Under the pieces are notes generated by a model, which was not told the DNA's origin, ran no database searches, and saw only the letters and a program-made list of their open reading frames with translations. This document shows, piece after piece, positions 1 through 8,137 of a DNA stretch of 38,251 nt; positions within the stretch are counted from its first letter, which is position 1, and every line of letters starts with the position of its first letter. This DNA is from CAG-1138 sp964495385. Its GTDB lineage: Bacteria; Bacillota; Clostridia; Christensenellales; CAG-917. The DNA lies in NCBI GenBank assembly GCA_964495385.1, contig CAZBVO010000014.1:1-38251 (forward strand), given 5' to 3'. Made by a program: the position numbers and the translations under genes.

Positions 1-42
1 TTCGGCGAGGGTTTTTGTTTTGGCGTGCGTGCGTTTTTGCAT
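1..42 (-). CDS. Possible 5' end of a leftward gene cut by the window edge
   Basis: On the minus strand an ATG at 42-40 opens a frame that stays open for 14 codons (MQKRTHAKTKTLAE) to the edge of the window. A TATAAT box lies on the same strand at 79-74, in the right place to start a transcript about 25 nt upstream. No Shine-Dalgarno sequence is visible before the ATG. The frame is too short to recognise a family, and the reading could be chance. Confidence 0.25.
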   Translation of the reverse strand, partial: MQKRTHAKTKTLAE

Positions 43-72
43 ACTTAAATATAATATCTGCTTATTTAAGTA
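42..72. promoter_or_regulatory. Inverted repeat (operator-like) left of comM
   Basis: TACTTAAATA (42-51) is a perfect 10-bp inverted repeat of TATTTAAGTA (63-72), separated by 11 bases. It covers the predicted transcription start of the leftward gene at the window edge, just downstream of its TATAAT box (79-74, minus strand). This is the position expected for a repressor operator. It is too AT-rich to be a terminator. The regulator is unknown. Confidence 0.35.
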
Positions 73-128
73 CATTATAAAGTCAACAAAAAAACGTGTC
101 GTTTTTCAAAAAATCGTATTTAATTGTA

Positions 129-157
129 TTGCATTTTCGGATATATTTTGATACACT
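129..157 (+). promoter_or_regulatory. Sigma-A-type promoter of the comM-trxA run
   Basis: TTGCAT (129-134), a 17-bp spacer and TACACT (152-157) form a recognisable housekeeping promoter. The predicted start of transcription is near 164. An upstream in-frame ATG at 160 would lie at or before that point, which supports the ATG at 187 as the true start of comM. Confidence 0.5.
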
Positions 158-186
158 AAATGTTAGTTATTATACGGAGATTTGAA

Positions 187-1719
187 ATGCTTGCAAAAGT
201 TAACAGTTTTGCTTTAGACGGGCTTACGGGCTACAAGGTCGAAGTGGAAGTCGATTTGAATCAGGGTCTTCCGGGTGTTGAAATGGTAGGGCTTGCCTCA
301 ACCAGCATTAAGGAAGCCAAGGAACGCATAAGAAGCGCCATAAAAAACGTGGGGTTTATGTATCCCGTCAAAAGGATAACGGTAAATCTCGCACCAGCCG
401 ACACCAAAAAGGACGGCTCGACTTTGGATTTGCCTATCGCAATCGGTATTTTGGCCGCAAGCGAACAAATCGAAAAGACCGCTTACAAAGATTTTATCAT
501 TTTGGGCGAGCTTTCCCTAAACGGTGAAATAAGGAAAGTCGACGGCGTAATGCCGCTTATTATAAGTGCCTACCAACAGGGCTTTAAGAAGTTTATTTTG
601 CCTGCGGCAAACGCTGCCGAAGCAGGCTTTATCGACGGCATCGAAGCTTATGCGGCCGACAATCTTAAATCGGTTGCCGACTTCTTGAGCGGCTTAGATA
701 CGCTTGTTCCCGTGGAACATAAACGTTACGACGATATGATAAGCGAAATGCGCTACAACGTCGATTTTTCAGACGTAAAAGGGCAGACAACCGCAAAACG
801 CGCGCTTGAAATTGCCGTTGCCGGCGGACACAACGTGCTTTTGATTGGCCCTCCGGGCGCAGGTAAAACCATGCTGTCGAGGTGCGTCCCTACAATCATG
901 CCGGACATGAGCTTCGACGAAGCAATCGAAGTTACGAAAATTCATTCCGTTGCCGGGGTTTTGGACAGTCAGGTCGGCATCATAACGGTCAGGCCTTTCC
1001 GTTCGCCGCATCACACGGCCACCATGCCGTCTCTTATAGGCGGCGGCACCAAGGCAAAACCGGGCGAGGTAAGCCTTGCTCACAACGGAGTTTTGTTTTT
1101 GGACGAAATGCCCGAATACGACCGCAAAAAACTTGAAAGTTTGCGCGGTCCGCTGGAGGATCGCACGGTGACGGTGGCCCGTTCGGCCAGAACCGTGGAA
1201 TATCCTGCAAACTTTATGCTGATTGCAAGTATGAATCCTTGTCCTTGCGGCAATTATGGCTCTAAGACGTCTATTTGCAAATGCACGGCAACGCAAATTC
1301 ACAACTATCTTGCCAAAATCAGCGGTCCGCTTTTGGACAGAATCGATTTGCAAATCGAGGTTGACAACGTCAGCTACGTCGAACTCAGGGACAAAACGGT
1401 TGCCGAACCGAGTGCGGACATCAAACGTCGAACCAATGCCGTGCGCGAACTTTGCCGCAAGCGTTTTAAGGGCACCGAAACGCTGACCAACGGGCAAATG
1501 ACAAACAGGCAAATCAAGGAATTTTGCGCTCTCGACGACAGGGGCGAACAACTGTTGGAACGTGCTTTCCAAAAACTCAACTTGTCGGCAAGGGCAACGT
1601 CAAGGGTTTTGAAGGTGGCTCGAACCATCGCCGACCTCGACGGAAGCGAAAACATAAAGCCGGAGCACGTGGCCGAGGCAGTGCAGTACAGGTCGCTTGA
1701 CCGCAAATATCGCAATTGA
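187..1719 (+). CDS. comM: YifB/ComM family AAA+ ATPase (Mg-chelatase-like)
   Basis: A 510-residue protein of the YifB/ComM family. ComM is a hexameric AAA+ helicase that drives branch migration during natural transformation in Gram-negative bacteria; in Firmicutes its role is less clear. The N-terminal ChlI-like domain (MLAKVNSFALDGL) is followed by Walker A GPPGAGKT at about 221-228, Walker B LFLDE with D306-E307, a cysteine patch NPCPCG at 350-355 with later cysteines, and the C-terminal Mg-chelatase domain. Length is normal for the family. I chose ATG 187 because GGAG (176-179) lies 7 nt upstream and the promoter puts the transcript start after the earlier ATG at 160. It directly precedes dprA (1-nt gap), a pairing that points to DNA uptake or recombination. 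Confidence 0.93.
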   Translation: MLAKVNSFALDGLTGYKVEVEVDLNQGLPGVEMVGLASTSIKEAKERIRSAIKNVGFMYPVKRITVNLAPADTKKDGSTLDLPIAIGILAASEQIEKTAYKDFIILGELSLNGEIRKVDGVMPLIISAYQQGFKKFILPAANAAEAGFIDGIEAYAADNLKSVADFLSGLDTLVPVEHKRYDDMISEMRYNVDFSDVKGQTTAKRALEIAVAGGHNVLLIGPPGAGKTMLSRCVPTIMPDMSFDEAIEVTKIHSVAGVLDSQVGIITVRPFRSPHHTATMPSLIGGGTKAKPGEVSLAHNGVLFLDEMPEYDRKKLESLRGPLEDRTVTVARSARTVEYPANFMLIASMNPCPCGNYGSKTSICKCTATQIHNYLAKISGPLLDRIDLQIEVDNVSYVELRDKTVAEPSADIKRRTNAVRELCRKRFKGTETLTNGQMTNRQIKEFCALDDRGEQLLERAFQKLNLSARATSRVLKVARTIADLDGSENIKPEHVAEAVQYRSLDRKYRN

Positions 1720-1720
1720 C

Positions 1721-2806
1721 ATGGCAGAATACACGTTAAATCACAAAGCGCTTGTCGCCTTAAACGGGCTGGAAATAAGCCTTTCGCGCAAGCACCGCGC
1801 GGTTGAGCTTTTCGATGAGCCGGGAGATATGTTTGCCGAGGCAAAATCTAAAATTTTGCAACTCAGGCAAGCCGTCGGCGACGAAAATGCCGACCTTTTG
1901 CTGAAAAATCTTTCGGGCAGGTATGTCGACGACACTCTTTTAGAGCTTGACCAAAAGGGCATATCGCTGGTTTCGTACACCGATGAGGATTATCCCGAAA
2001 TTTTCGAAGGCGTCTATCCCAAACCGCTGTTGCTTTACTATAAAGGCAACGTAAAACTTTTGAAAGCCCAAAACGTAGCGGTTGCCGGGCCGAGAAAGCC
2101 TACACGGTACGCCGAAGCGGTAACTTACGATTTTTGCACCGAGTTTGCCCGTGCCGGACTTACCGTGGTATCGGGGCTTGCTTCGGGCATAGACGGGACC
2201 GCACACAGGGCGGCACTCGACGTAGGCGGCAAAACCGTGGCCGTCGTGGCCAACGGATTGGATATCGTTTATCCTGCCGAGCACAGAGGCCTTGCCGAAA
2301 ACATTCTTTTTAACGACGGTTTAATAATTTCGGAGTATAAATTGAAGACAAAACCGAACGCCTATCAATTTCCCGAACGCAACCGCCTTATATGCGGCTT
2401 AGCAACGGCATTGTTCGTGCCCGAAGCTGCAGAAAAAAGCGGAACTATGATAACCTTGAACCTTGCCGCCGAGCAGGGCAAAGAGGTGTTTATAACCCCG
2501 TCCGGCATAAACAGTCCGGAGGCAAAAGGAAGCAACAAATGTTTGCAACAGGGGGCAAGAATGGCGCTGTCGGCCGAGGACGTTTTAAACTTTTTCGACC
2601 TTGACGGCAAAACTCAAACAAAAGCGGTGCAAATAAGCATGACCGAGCAATTGGTTATGGATGTTTTAAAAGCGGGCGAAATGCATTTCGAGGAAATCCT
2701 TGAAAAAACCGAACTTTCCGTAAGGGAACTTCAAAGCGTTTTGTCGGAAATGGAGATCGACGACTTGATCATCAGGTCCGACGGAAACTACTATTCGCTC
2801 AGATAA
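1721..2806 (+). CDS. dprA: DNA processing protein DprA
   Basis: DprA binds incoming single-stranded DNA and loads RecA during transformation; it is also widely kept in species not known to be competent. The protein has an N-terminal helical region, a Rossmann-fold DprA core (VAVAGPRKPTRYA, then SGLASGIDGTAHRAAL, FPERNRLI, and a SGTMITLNLAAEQGKEV stretch) and a C-terminal winged-helix segment, about 361 residues in all. The start is uncertain: ATG 1721 lies one base after the comM stop and suggests translational coupling, while an in-frame TTG at 1697 would overlap comM. Neither has a strong ribosome site. It is followed 12 nt later by topA. Confidence 0.92.
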   Translation: MAEYTLNHKALVALNGLEISLSRKHRAVELFDEPGDMFAEAKSKILQLRQAVGDENADLLLKNLSGRYVDDTLLELDQKGISLVSYTDEDYPEIFEGVYPKPLLLYYKGNVKLLKAQNVAVAGPRKPTRYAEAVTYDFCTEFARAGLTVVSGLASGIDGTAHRAALDVGGKTVAVVANGLDIVYPAEHRGLAENILFNDGLIISEYKLKTKPNAYQFPERNRLICGLATALFVPEAAEKSGTMITLNLAAEQGKEVFITPSGINSPEAKGSNKCLQQGARMALSAEDVLNFFDLDGKTQTKAVQISMTEQLVMDVLKAGEMHFEEILEKTELSVRELQSVLSEMEIDDLIIRSDGNYYSLR

Positions 2807-2818
2807 TTCGGAGACATA

Positions 2819-4960
2819 ATGAAAAAACTTTTTATCGTCGAGTCGCCTAACAAGGCGAAAACAATTCAAAAATACCTTGGCAGCGATTATGTCGTTATGG
2901 CGTCCAGCGGTCACGTAAGGGACCTTACGCCAAAGACTCTCGGTGTCGACGTGGAAAACAATTTTAAACCGGTTTACGAAATAAATGCCGACAAAAAGGA
3001 AATAATCCGCAAACTTAAAGCGGCCGTCAAACAATATCCCGACGTTTACCTCGCAACCGACCCCGACCGTGAAGGGGAAGCCATAAGCTGGCATTTGCAA
3101 ACGGTTTTGGAATTGCCCGAAGGGCAAAAAAACCGCATAACTTACAACGAAATCACCAAAAAGGCCATTTTGGAAGCCATCGACAATCCTCGCGAAATCG
3201 ATATGAAATTGGTTGACGCACAACAGGCCAGACGAGTTTTGGACAGGCTTGTGGGCTTCAAAATTTCGCCTATTTTGTCAAACAAAATCAAAACCGGAAA
3301 CACTCAGCAGAAAGCGCAATCGGCCGGCAGAGTGCAATCGGTGGCGTTGGAAATGATAGTCACGCGTGAGCGCGAAATAAGGGATTTTAAACCCGAAGAG
3401 TATTGGGTGCTGTCGGCAATGATGCTTAAAAACGGTTTGCCGAACCTCAAAAAGAACCTTGTCAAAACCACTTTCAACGACATTGACGGCAAAAAGGTTA
3501 AGCCGGAAAACAAGGAACAGGCCGACAAAATCGTTGCAGCGGTTTCAAACGCAAAGCGTTTTTGGGTTGACAGCGCAATAAAAAGCGAAGCGAAGGGAAG
3601 GCCTCAGCCTCCGTTCACCACGTCGACTTTGCAACAGGACGCTTCGCAAAAACTGAACATGCAGGCAACCGTTACCATGCGATTGGCTCAGCAGCTTTAC
3701 GAAGGCGTCGACATCGACGGCGACACCGTTGCTTTGGTTACCTACATCCGTACCGACAGCGTTCGTATCAATCCGGAAATGCAGTTTGCCACGCTCAAAT
3801 ACATCCGTGAAAAATTCGGCGAGGCATACGCTCCTAAACGCCCTAACGTTTACAAAACCAAGGCGGATGCTCAGGATGCGCACGAAGCCATTCGTCCTAT
3901 TCACCTCAACAGAACTCCTGAAAGTCTCAACGGCAAAATCGACAAAAATCTTTTGAGGCTTTATAAGCTCATTTACGACCGCTATCTTGCCAGCCAAATG
4001 TCCGACGCTTTGTACGACACTTTGAAAGTGCACATCAACGGCGACGGCGCAGACGGCAGGGAATACGGCTTCAAACTTACCGGGCGAACGGTAAAATTTG
4101 ACGGCTTCACAGTGCTTTACAGCACCGCTTCGTCCGACGACGACGGCGACGATACGGCAAAAACTCTTCCGAAAATCGACGAAGGCGACGAGCTTTCCTT
4201 AAAAGAAATTTTGCCGGAGCAAAAATTCACCAAACCGCCGTCACGCTACAACGACGCAACCATAATCAAGGCCATGGAAGAAAACGGCATCGGCCGTCCG
4301 TCCACTTATGCGCAAATCGTTTCCAAATTGGAAAAGCAGGCCTACATCAAGCGTGAAAGCAAGGCTCTCGTTCCTACGGAACTGGGCGAGGTTATATGCG
4401 ATTATCTCGTTCAGCATTTTCCGCAGATTATGGACCTTAAATTTACCGCAAAAATGGAGGGCGCGCTGGACAGAGTCGCCGAGGACGGTTTGGAATGGCA
4501 AAGGGTTATCGCAAGTTTTTATCCGAAATTCCATCAACAGCTTATGGCCGCCGGAAGAAACGGCAACAAAGTTCACATGGAAGACAAACAGTCGGACGTC
4601 AAATGCGAAAAATGCGGTGCGACAATGGTGATAAAAGAGGGTAAGTACGGCAAGTTTTTGGCCTGTCCGAACTATCCTAAGTGCAAAAACATCAAATCGC
4701 TTCAGGAAACCGTTGGCACTTGCCCTAAGTGCGGCAAGGACGTTTTGAAGCGCACGTCGCACAGCGGAAAAACCTTTTACGGTTGCAGCGGCTATCCTAC
4801 TTGCGATTTCGTCTCGTGGGAAATTCCGGCCCCGTATTTCTGCCCTAAGTGCGGCGGAGTGATGAAAGTTACAACGTTGAAAAACGGAGTGAAGTACACT
4901 TGTGTAAACAGGTCGTGCTCACATGCTGAAACGATAGCAAAAAAAGAGGAAGAAAATTGA
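2819..4960 (+). CDS. topA: DNA topoisomerase I (type IA)
   Basis: Relaxes negatively supercoiled DNA by transient single-strand cleavage. The TOPRIM domain is at the N terminus, with E8 in FIVESPNKAK and the acidic triad DPDREGE at 81-87. The catalytic tyrosine is Y309 in VTYIRTDSVRI. Three C-terminal zinc ribbons are visible (CEKCG...CPNYPKC, CPKCG...CSGYPTC, CPKCGG...CVNRSC), as in most Firmicute enzymes. 713 residues is the normal length. GGAG sits 6 nt upstream of the ATG. The position after dprA and before trmFO matches the Bacillus order. Its stop codon overlaps the TTG start of trmFO by 4 nt. Confidence 0.97.
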   Translation: MKKLFIVESPNKAKTIQKYLGSDYVVMASSGHVRDLTPKTLGVDVENNFKPVYEINADKKEIIRKLKAAVKQYPDVYLATDPDREGEAISWHLQTVLELPEGQKNRITYNEITKKAILEAIDNPREIDMKLVDAQQARRVLDRLVGFKISPILSNKIKTGNTQQKAQSAGRVQSVALEMIVTREREIRDFKPEEYWVLSAMMLKNGLPNLKKNLVKTTFNDIDGKKVKPENKEQADKIVAAVSNAKRFWVDSAIKSEAKGRPQPPFTTSTLQQDASQKLNMQATVTMRLAQQLYEGVDIDGDTVALVTYIRTDSVRINPEMQFATLKYIREKFGEAYAPKRPNVYKTKADAQDAHEAIRPIHLNRTPESLNGKIDKNLLRLYKLIYDRYLASQMSDALYDTLKVHINGDGADGREYGFKLTGRTVKFDGFTVLYSTASSDDDGDDTAKTLPKIDEGDELSLKEILPEQKFTKPPSRYNDATIIKAMEENGIGRPSTYAQIVSKLEKQAYIKRESKALVPTELGEVICDYLVQHFPQIMDLKFTAKMEGALDRVAEDGLEWQRVIASFYPKFHQQLMAAGRNGNKVHMEDKQSDVKCEKCGATMVIKEGKYGKFLACPNYPKCKNIKSLQETVGTCPKCGKDVLKRTSHSGKTFYGCSGYPTCDFVSWEIPAPYFCPKCGGVMKVTTLKNGVKYTCVNRSCSHAETIAKKEEEN

Positions 4961-6252
4961 AAGTAACCGTTGTCGGCGCAGGTCTTGCCGGATGCGAAGC
5001 CGCCTATCAGCTTCTGAAAAGAGGGGTAGAGGTGGAGCTGGTCGAGATGCGCCCCGAAAAATTTACGCCCGCACACAAAACTTCGGGCTTTGCCGAGCTT
5101 GTGTGCAGCAACAGCTTAAAAAGTACCGATCCCGATACGTCGTCGGGTGCGCTTAAAACGGAGCTTGCCGCTTTGGACAGCTTGATTTTGAGGTGCGCCT
5201 ACGAAGCAAAAGTCGATGCCGGCGGTGCGTTGGCGGTGGACAGAGTGCTGTTTTCAGCGGCCGTCGAGAGGGAACTTAAAAAATTCGACAAGCTGACCGT
5301 GGTTAGAAAAGAAGTGACCGAACTTAGCGATGCCGAGCCTGTCATTTATGCGACGGGACCGTTGACAAGCGACCTTTTGTGTGACAGTTTTAAACAAAAA
5401 AACGGCAAAGATTTGCACTTTTTCGACGCAATCGCCCCTATTGTGGACAAAAGCAGTATCGATATGACAAAAGCCTTTTTCGGCGGAAGATACAACAAGG
5501 GCGGCGACGATTACCTCAATTTGCCGATGAACAAAGAGGAATATCTTGCATTTTACGAGCAACTCGTGTCGGCCAAAACGGTTGTGCTTAAGGATTTTGA
5601 AGGCACCGAGGTGTTCGAGGGTTGCATGCCTATCGAGGTTATGGCAAAACGGGGGGCGGACACAATGCGCTTCGGGCCTATGAAACCGGTCGGAATCTAC
5701 GGGCCTAACGGCGAAAAATACTATGCGGTCGTGCAACTCAGGAAGGAAACCAACGAAGGCACGGCGTTTAACATGGTAGGTTTTCAAACCAACCTTACGT
5801 TCGGCGAACAAAAGAGGGTTTTCGGCATGATACCGGCCCTTAAAGATGCGGAATTTTTGCGGTACGGAGTCATGCACCGCAACACTTATCTCGATTCGCC
5901 TCGTCTTTTGGATGAGACCTTCAAACTTAAAGACAGCAACAACGTCTACTTTGCCGGGCAGATAACCGGGGTAGAGGGATATATGGAAAGCACGGTAAGC
6001 GGACTTTTGGCGGCCATTCATCTTTTCAGGGAAAAGAGCGGACTGGAAAAGGTCATTCCTTCCGAAAACACTATTTCGGGTGCGCTTTCCAGGTACATAG
6101 CATCGTCGGCAGGCGGCAATTTCCAGCCGATGAACAGCAATTTCGGCATTCTTCCGGATATCTCGACGCGAGACAAAAAATTGCGCAAGCATCTTTACGC
6201 CGAGCGCAGTCGCAAAGATATCGAGGAATTTGCGGCAAAAGTCAACGCTTAG
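4957..6252 (+). CDS. trmFO: Methylenetetrahydrofolate-tRNA-(uracil-54-C5)-methyltransferase TrmFO
   Basis: FAD- and folate-dependent enzyme that makes ribothymidine at position 54 of tRNA, the Gram-positive alternative to TrmA. It has the FAD-binding GAGLAG at residues 7-12, the family segments TSGFAELVCSNSLKS, GGRYNKGGDDYLNLPM, GCMPIEVMAKRG and FGPMKPVG, and the C-terminal AGQITGVEGYMESTVSGL. At 431 residues it is full length. The start is TTG 4957, which gives MKVTVVGAG; a GAGGA ribosome site at 4946-4950 and the 4-nt overlap with the topA stop support it. In Bacillus xerC follows trmFO; here hslV follows directly. Confidence 0.96.
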   Translation: MKVTVVGAGLAGCEAAYQLLKRGVEVELVEMRPEKFTPAHKTSGFAELVCSNSLKSTDPDTSSGALKTELAALDSLILRCAYEAKVDAGGALAVDRVLFSAAVERELKKFDKLTVVRKEVTELSDAEPVIYATGPLTSDLLCDSFKQKNGKDLHFFDAIAPIVDKSSIDMTKAFFGGRYNKGGDDYLNLPMNKEEYLAFYEQLVSAKTVVLKDFEGTEVFEGCMPIEVMAKRGADTMRFGPMKPVGIYGPNGEKYYAVVQLRKETNEGTAFNMVGFQTNLTFGEQKRVFGMIPALKDAEFLRYGVMHRNTYLDSPRLLDETFKLKDSNNVYFAGQITGVEGYMESTVSGLLAAIHLFREKSGLEKVIPSENTISGALSRYIASSAGGNFQPMNSNFGILPDISTRDKKLRKHLYAERSRKDIEEFAAKVNA

Positions 6253-6270
6253 CGTTGAAAGGAGAGTTTT

Positions 6271-6801
6271 ATGGATTTTAAAGGAACCACCATTTGCGCC
6301 GTTAAGCGCGGCGACAGCACCGTAATAGCCGGTGACGGTCAGGTGACTATGGGCGAAAGCGTCATATTTAAAGGAACCGCAAAAAAGGTAAAACGCATTT
6401 ACAACGGCAAAGTCATATTGGGTTTTGCAGGCAGTGTTTCGGATGCGTTTGCTCTTAGCGAAAAATTTGAATCGATGCTCAACAAATACGGCGGCAATCT
6501 TACGAGAAGCGCGGTTGAACTTGTCGAGTTGTGGCGCAACGATAAAGCGAGAAAGCTCGAAGCAATGATGATCGTTGCCGATCACGACCATCTTCTCATA
6601 ATCAACGGTGGCGGCGACGTTATCGAACCAGACGGCGGCGTTTGTGCCATCGGCAGCGGCGGCAACTATGCTTACTCGGCCGCAAAAGCGCTTATCGAAA
6701 ACACCGACCTTACCGCAGAAGAAATAGCAGTAAAGGCTATGCACATTGCTGCCGATATCTGCGTTTTCACCAATCACAACCTCACGGTTGAAGCAATTTA
6801 G
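6271..6801 (+). CDS. hslV: ATP-dependent protease subunit HslV (ClpQ)
   Basis: Proteasome-like peptidase subunit that stacks as two hexamers and is capped by HslU. The N terminus MDFKGTTICAV carries a short leader before T6, the expected catalytic N-terminal threonine after processing, followed by the family signature GDGQVTMG. 176 residues is normal. An AAGGAG ribosome site precedes the ATG. The gene is followed 9 nt later by hslU, so the two-subunit machine is made from one transcript. This is the threonine type, unlike the serine-type ClpQ/CodW described for B. subtilis. Confidence 0.96.
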   Translation: MDFKGTTICAVKRGDSTVIAGDGQVTMGESVIFKGTAKKVKRIYNGKVILGFAGSVSDAFALSEKFESMLNKYGGNLTRSAVELVELWRNDKARKLEAMMIVADHDHLLIINGGGDVIEPDGGVCAIGSGGNYAYSAAKALIENTDLTAEEIAVKAMHIAADICVFTNHNLTVEAI

Positions 6802-6810
6802 GAGGCTCAA

Positions 6811-8127
6811 ATGGATTTTACCCCTAAACAAACGGTTGCCGAACTCGACCGCTACATAATAGGTCAGTCGGCGGCAAAAAAGGCGGTTGCCATCGCACTC
6901 AGAAACCGCTACAGAAGAAGCAGACTTCCCGAGGAACTCAGGGAGGAAATAACCCCTAAAAACATAATCATGAAAGGCCCTACCGGCGTAGGAAAAACGG
7001 AAATCGCCAGAAGGTTGGCAAAAATCGTAAAGGCACCTTTCGTGAAAGTGGAAGCCACCAAGTTTACCGAGGTAGGCTACGTCGGGCGCGACGTCGAATC
7101 TATGATTCGCGAACTCGTCGAAGCATCCATCCGCATGGTCAGGGAGGAAAAAATCAAAGAGGTTCAGCCTCGAGTCACCGACCTTGCCGAAAGACGCATC
7201 GTGGATGCGGTTCTTCCTATCCGCAAGCAAAACGCTTCCGAAACCCCGGACGCTTTGTTGAAAGAGGAAATTTTGCAGGAACTCAGGCAGGGCAAACTGG
7301 ACAACCTCGAAATTATGCTTGACGTTGCGGAAGCACCTAAAACCATTCAGCTTAATGCTGCCGAAACGCAGGAAATAGACATCGGAAGCATTTTTGGCGG
7401 ATTTATGAACAACAAGCGCAAGAAAAAGCGCAAAGTTACCGTGCGTCAGGCAATGGAAATCATATCCGCCGAAGAAGCGTCCAAACTTATCGACGAAGAC
7501 GCCATCAATTCCGAGGCGGTCAGACGGGCCGAACAGGACGGCATAGTTTTTATCGACGAAATCGACAAAATAGCAGGTGCCGGCAAACAGGGCGGCGGTC
7601 CGGACGTAAGCAGAGAAGGCGTTCAGCGGGATATTTTGCCTATCGTCGAAGGTTGCACGGTCAAAACCAAGTACGGCAACATTCGCACCGATTATATGCT
7701 GTTTATCGCGGCAGGCGCATTCCACGTCAGTCAGATAACCGATTTGATTCCCGAGCTTTTGGGGCGTTTCCCGGTGAAGGTCGAACTGGACAATTTGACC
7801 AAAGACGATTTTGTCAAAATTTTGACCAGCGTCGACAATGCTCTCGTCAGACAGTACACCGAACTTCTTAAAGTGGATCACGTCGTTTTGGAATTTACCG
7901 ACGACGCAATCGACGAAATAGCCAAAATCACCGAGGCCGAAAACGAAACCATGGAAAATTTGGGCGCAAGAAGGTTGCACACGGTTATGGAGAGGCTTAT
8001 CGAAGACGTCAGCTTCAACGCAGGCGGAGATATGCCGGACGTTACCGTGAAAATCGACGGCGACTTTGTCAAAAAAACGCTTGCTTCCTCGGTGGATCAA
8101 ACCAATTTCAAAAAATACATCTTATAG
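6811..8127 (+). CDS. hslU: ATP-dependent protease ATPase subunit HslU (ClpY)
   Basis: AAA+ unfoldase that feeds substrates to HslV. Walker A GPTGVGKT is at 56-63, Walker B FIDEID has D249-E250, and the sensor region SREGVQRDILPIVEG follows. The intermediate I-domain between them is short, with a basic run NNKRKKKRKV. The C terminus ends in KKYIL, close to the family tail that docks into HslV and activates it. 438 residues is normal. A GGAGG site lies just before the ATG. In Bacillus codY would come next; here hisS follows 10 nt later, so the usual xerC-hslVU-codY cluster is incomplete. Confidence 0.96.
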   Translation: MDFTPKQTVAELDRYIIGQSAAKKAVAIALRNRYRRSRLPEELREEITPKNIIMKGPTGVGKTEIARRLAKIVKAPFVKVEATKFTEVGYVGRDVESMIRELVEASIRMVREEKIKEVQPRVTDLAERRIVDAVLPIRKQNASETPDALLKEEILQELRQGKLDNLEIMLDVAEAPKTIQLNAAETQEIDIGSIFGGFMNNKRKKKRKVTVRQAMEIISAEEASKLIDEDAINSEAVRRAEQDGIVFIDEIDKIAGAGKQGGGPDVSREGVQRDILPIVEGCTVKTKYGNIRTDYMLFIAAGAFHVSQITDLIPELLGRFPVKVELDNLTKDDFVKILTSVDNALVRQYTELLKVDHVVLEFTDDAIDEIAKITEAENETMENLGARRLHTVMERLIEDVSFNAGGDMPDVTVKIDGDFVKKTLASSVDQTNFKKYIL

Positions 8128-8137
8128 GAGACGGCAA

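Noticed and set aside
160..186. Upstream ATG of comM giving nine extra residues
   Set aside because: It falls at or before the predicted transcript start and has no ribosome site; the ATG at 187 has GGAG and matches the family N terminus.
5254..8100. A 948-codon open frame on the minus strand
   Set aside because: It lies opposite trmFO, hslV and hslU, which have clear family motifs. Its translation is rich in F, V, H and R, as expected from the complement of GC-skewed coding sequence, and has no recognisable domain.
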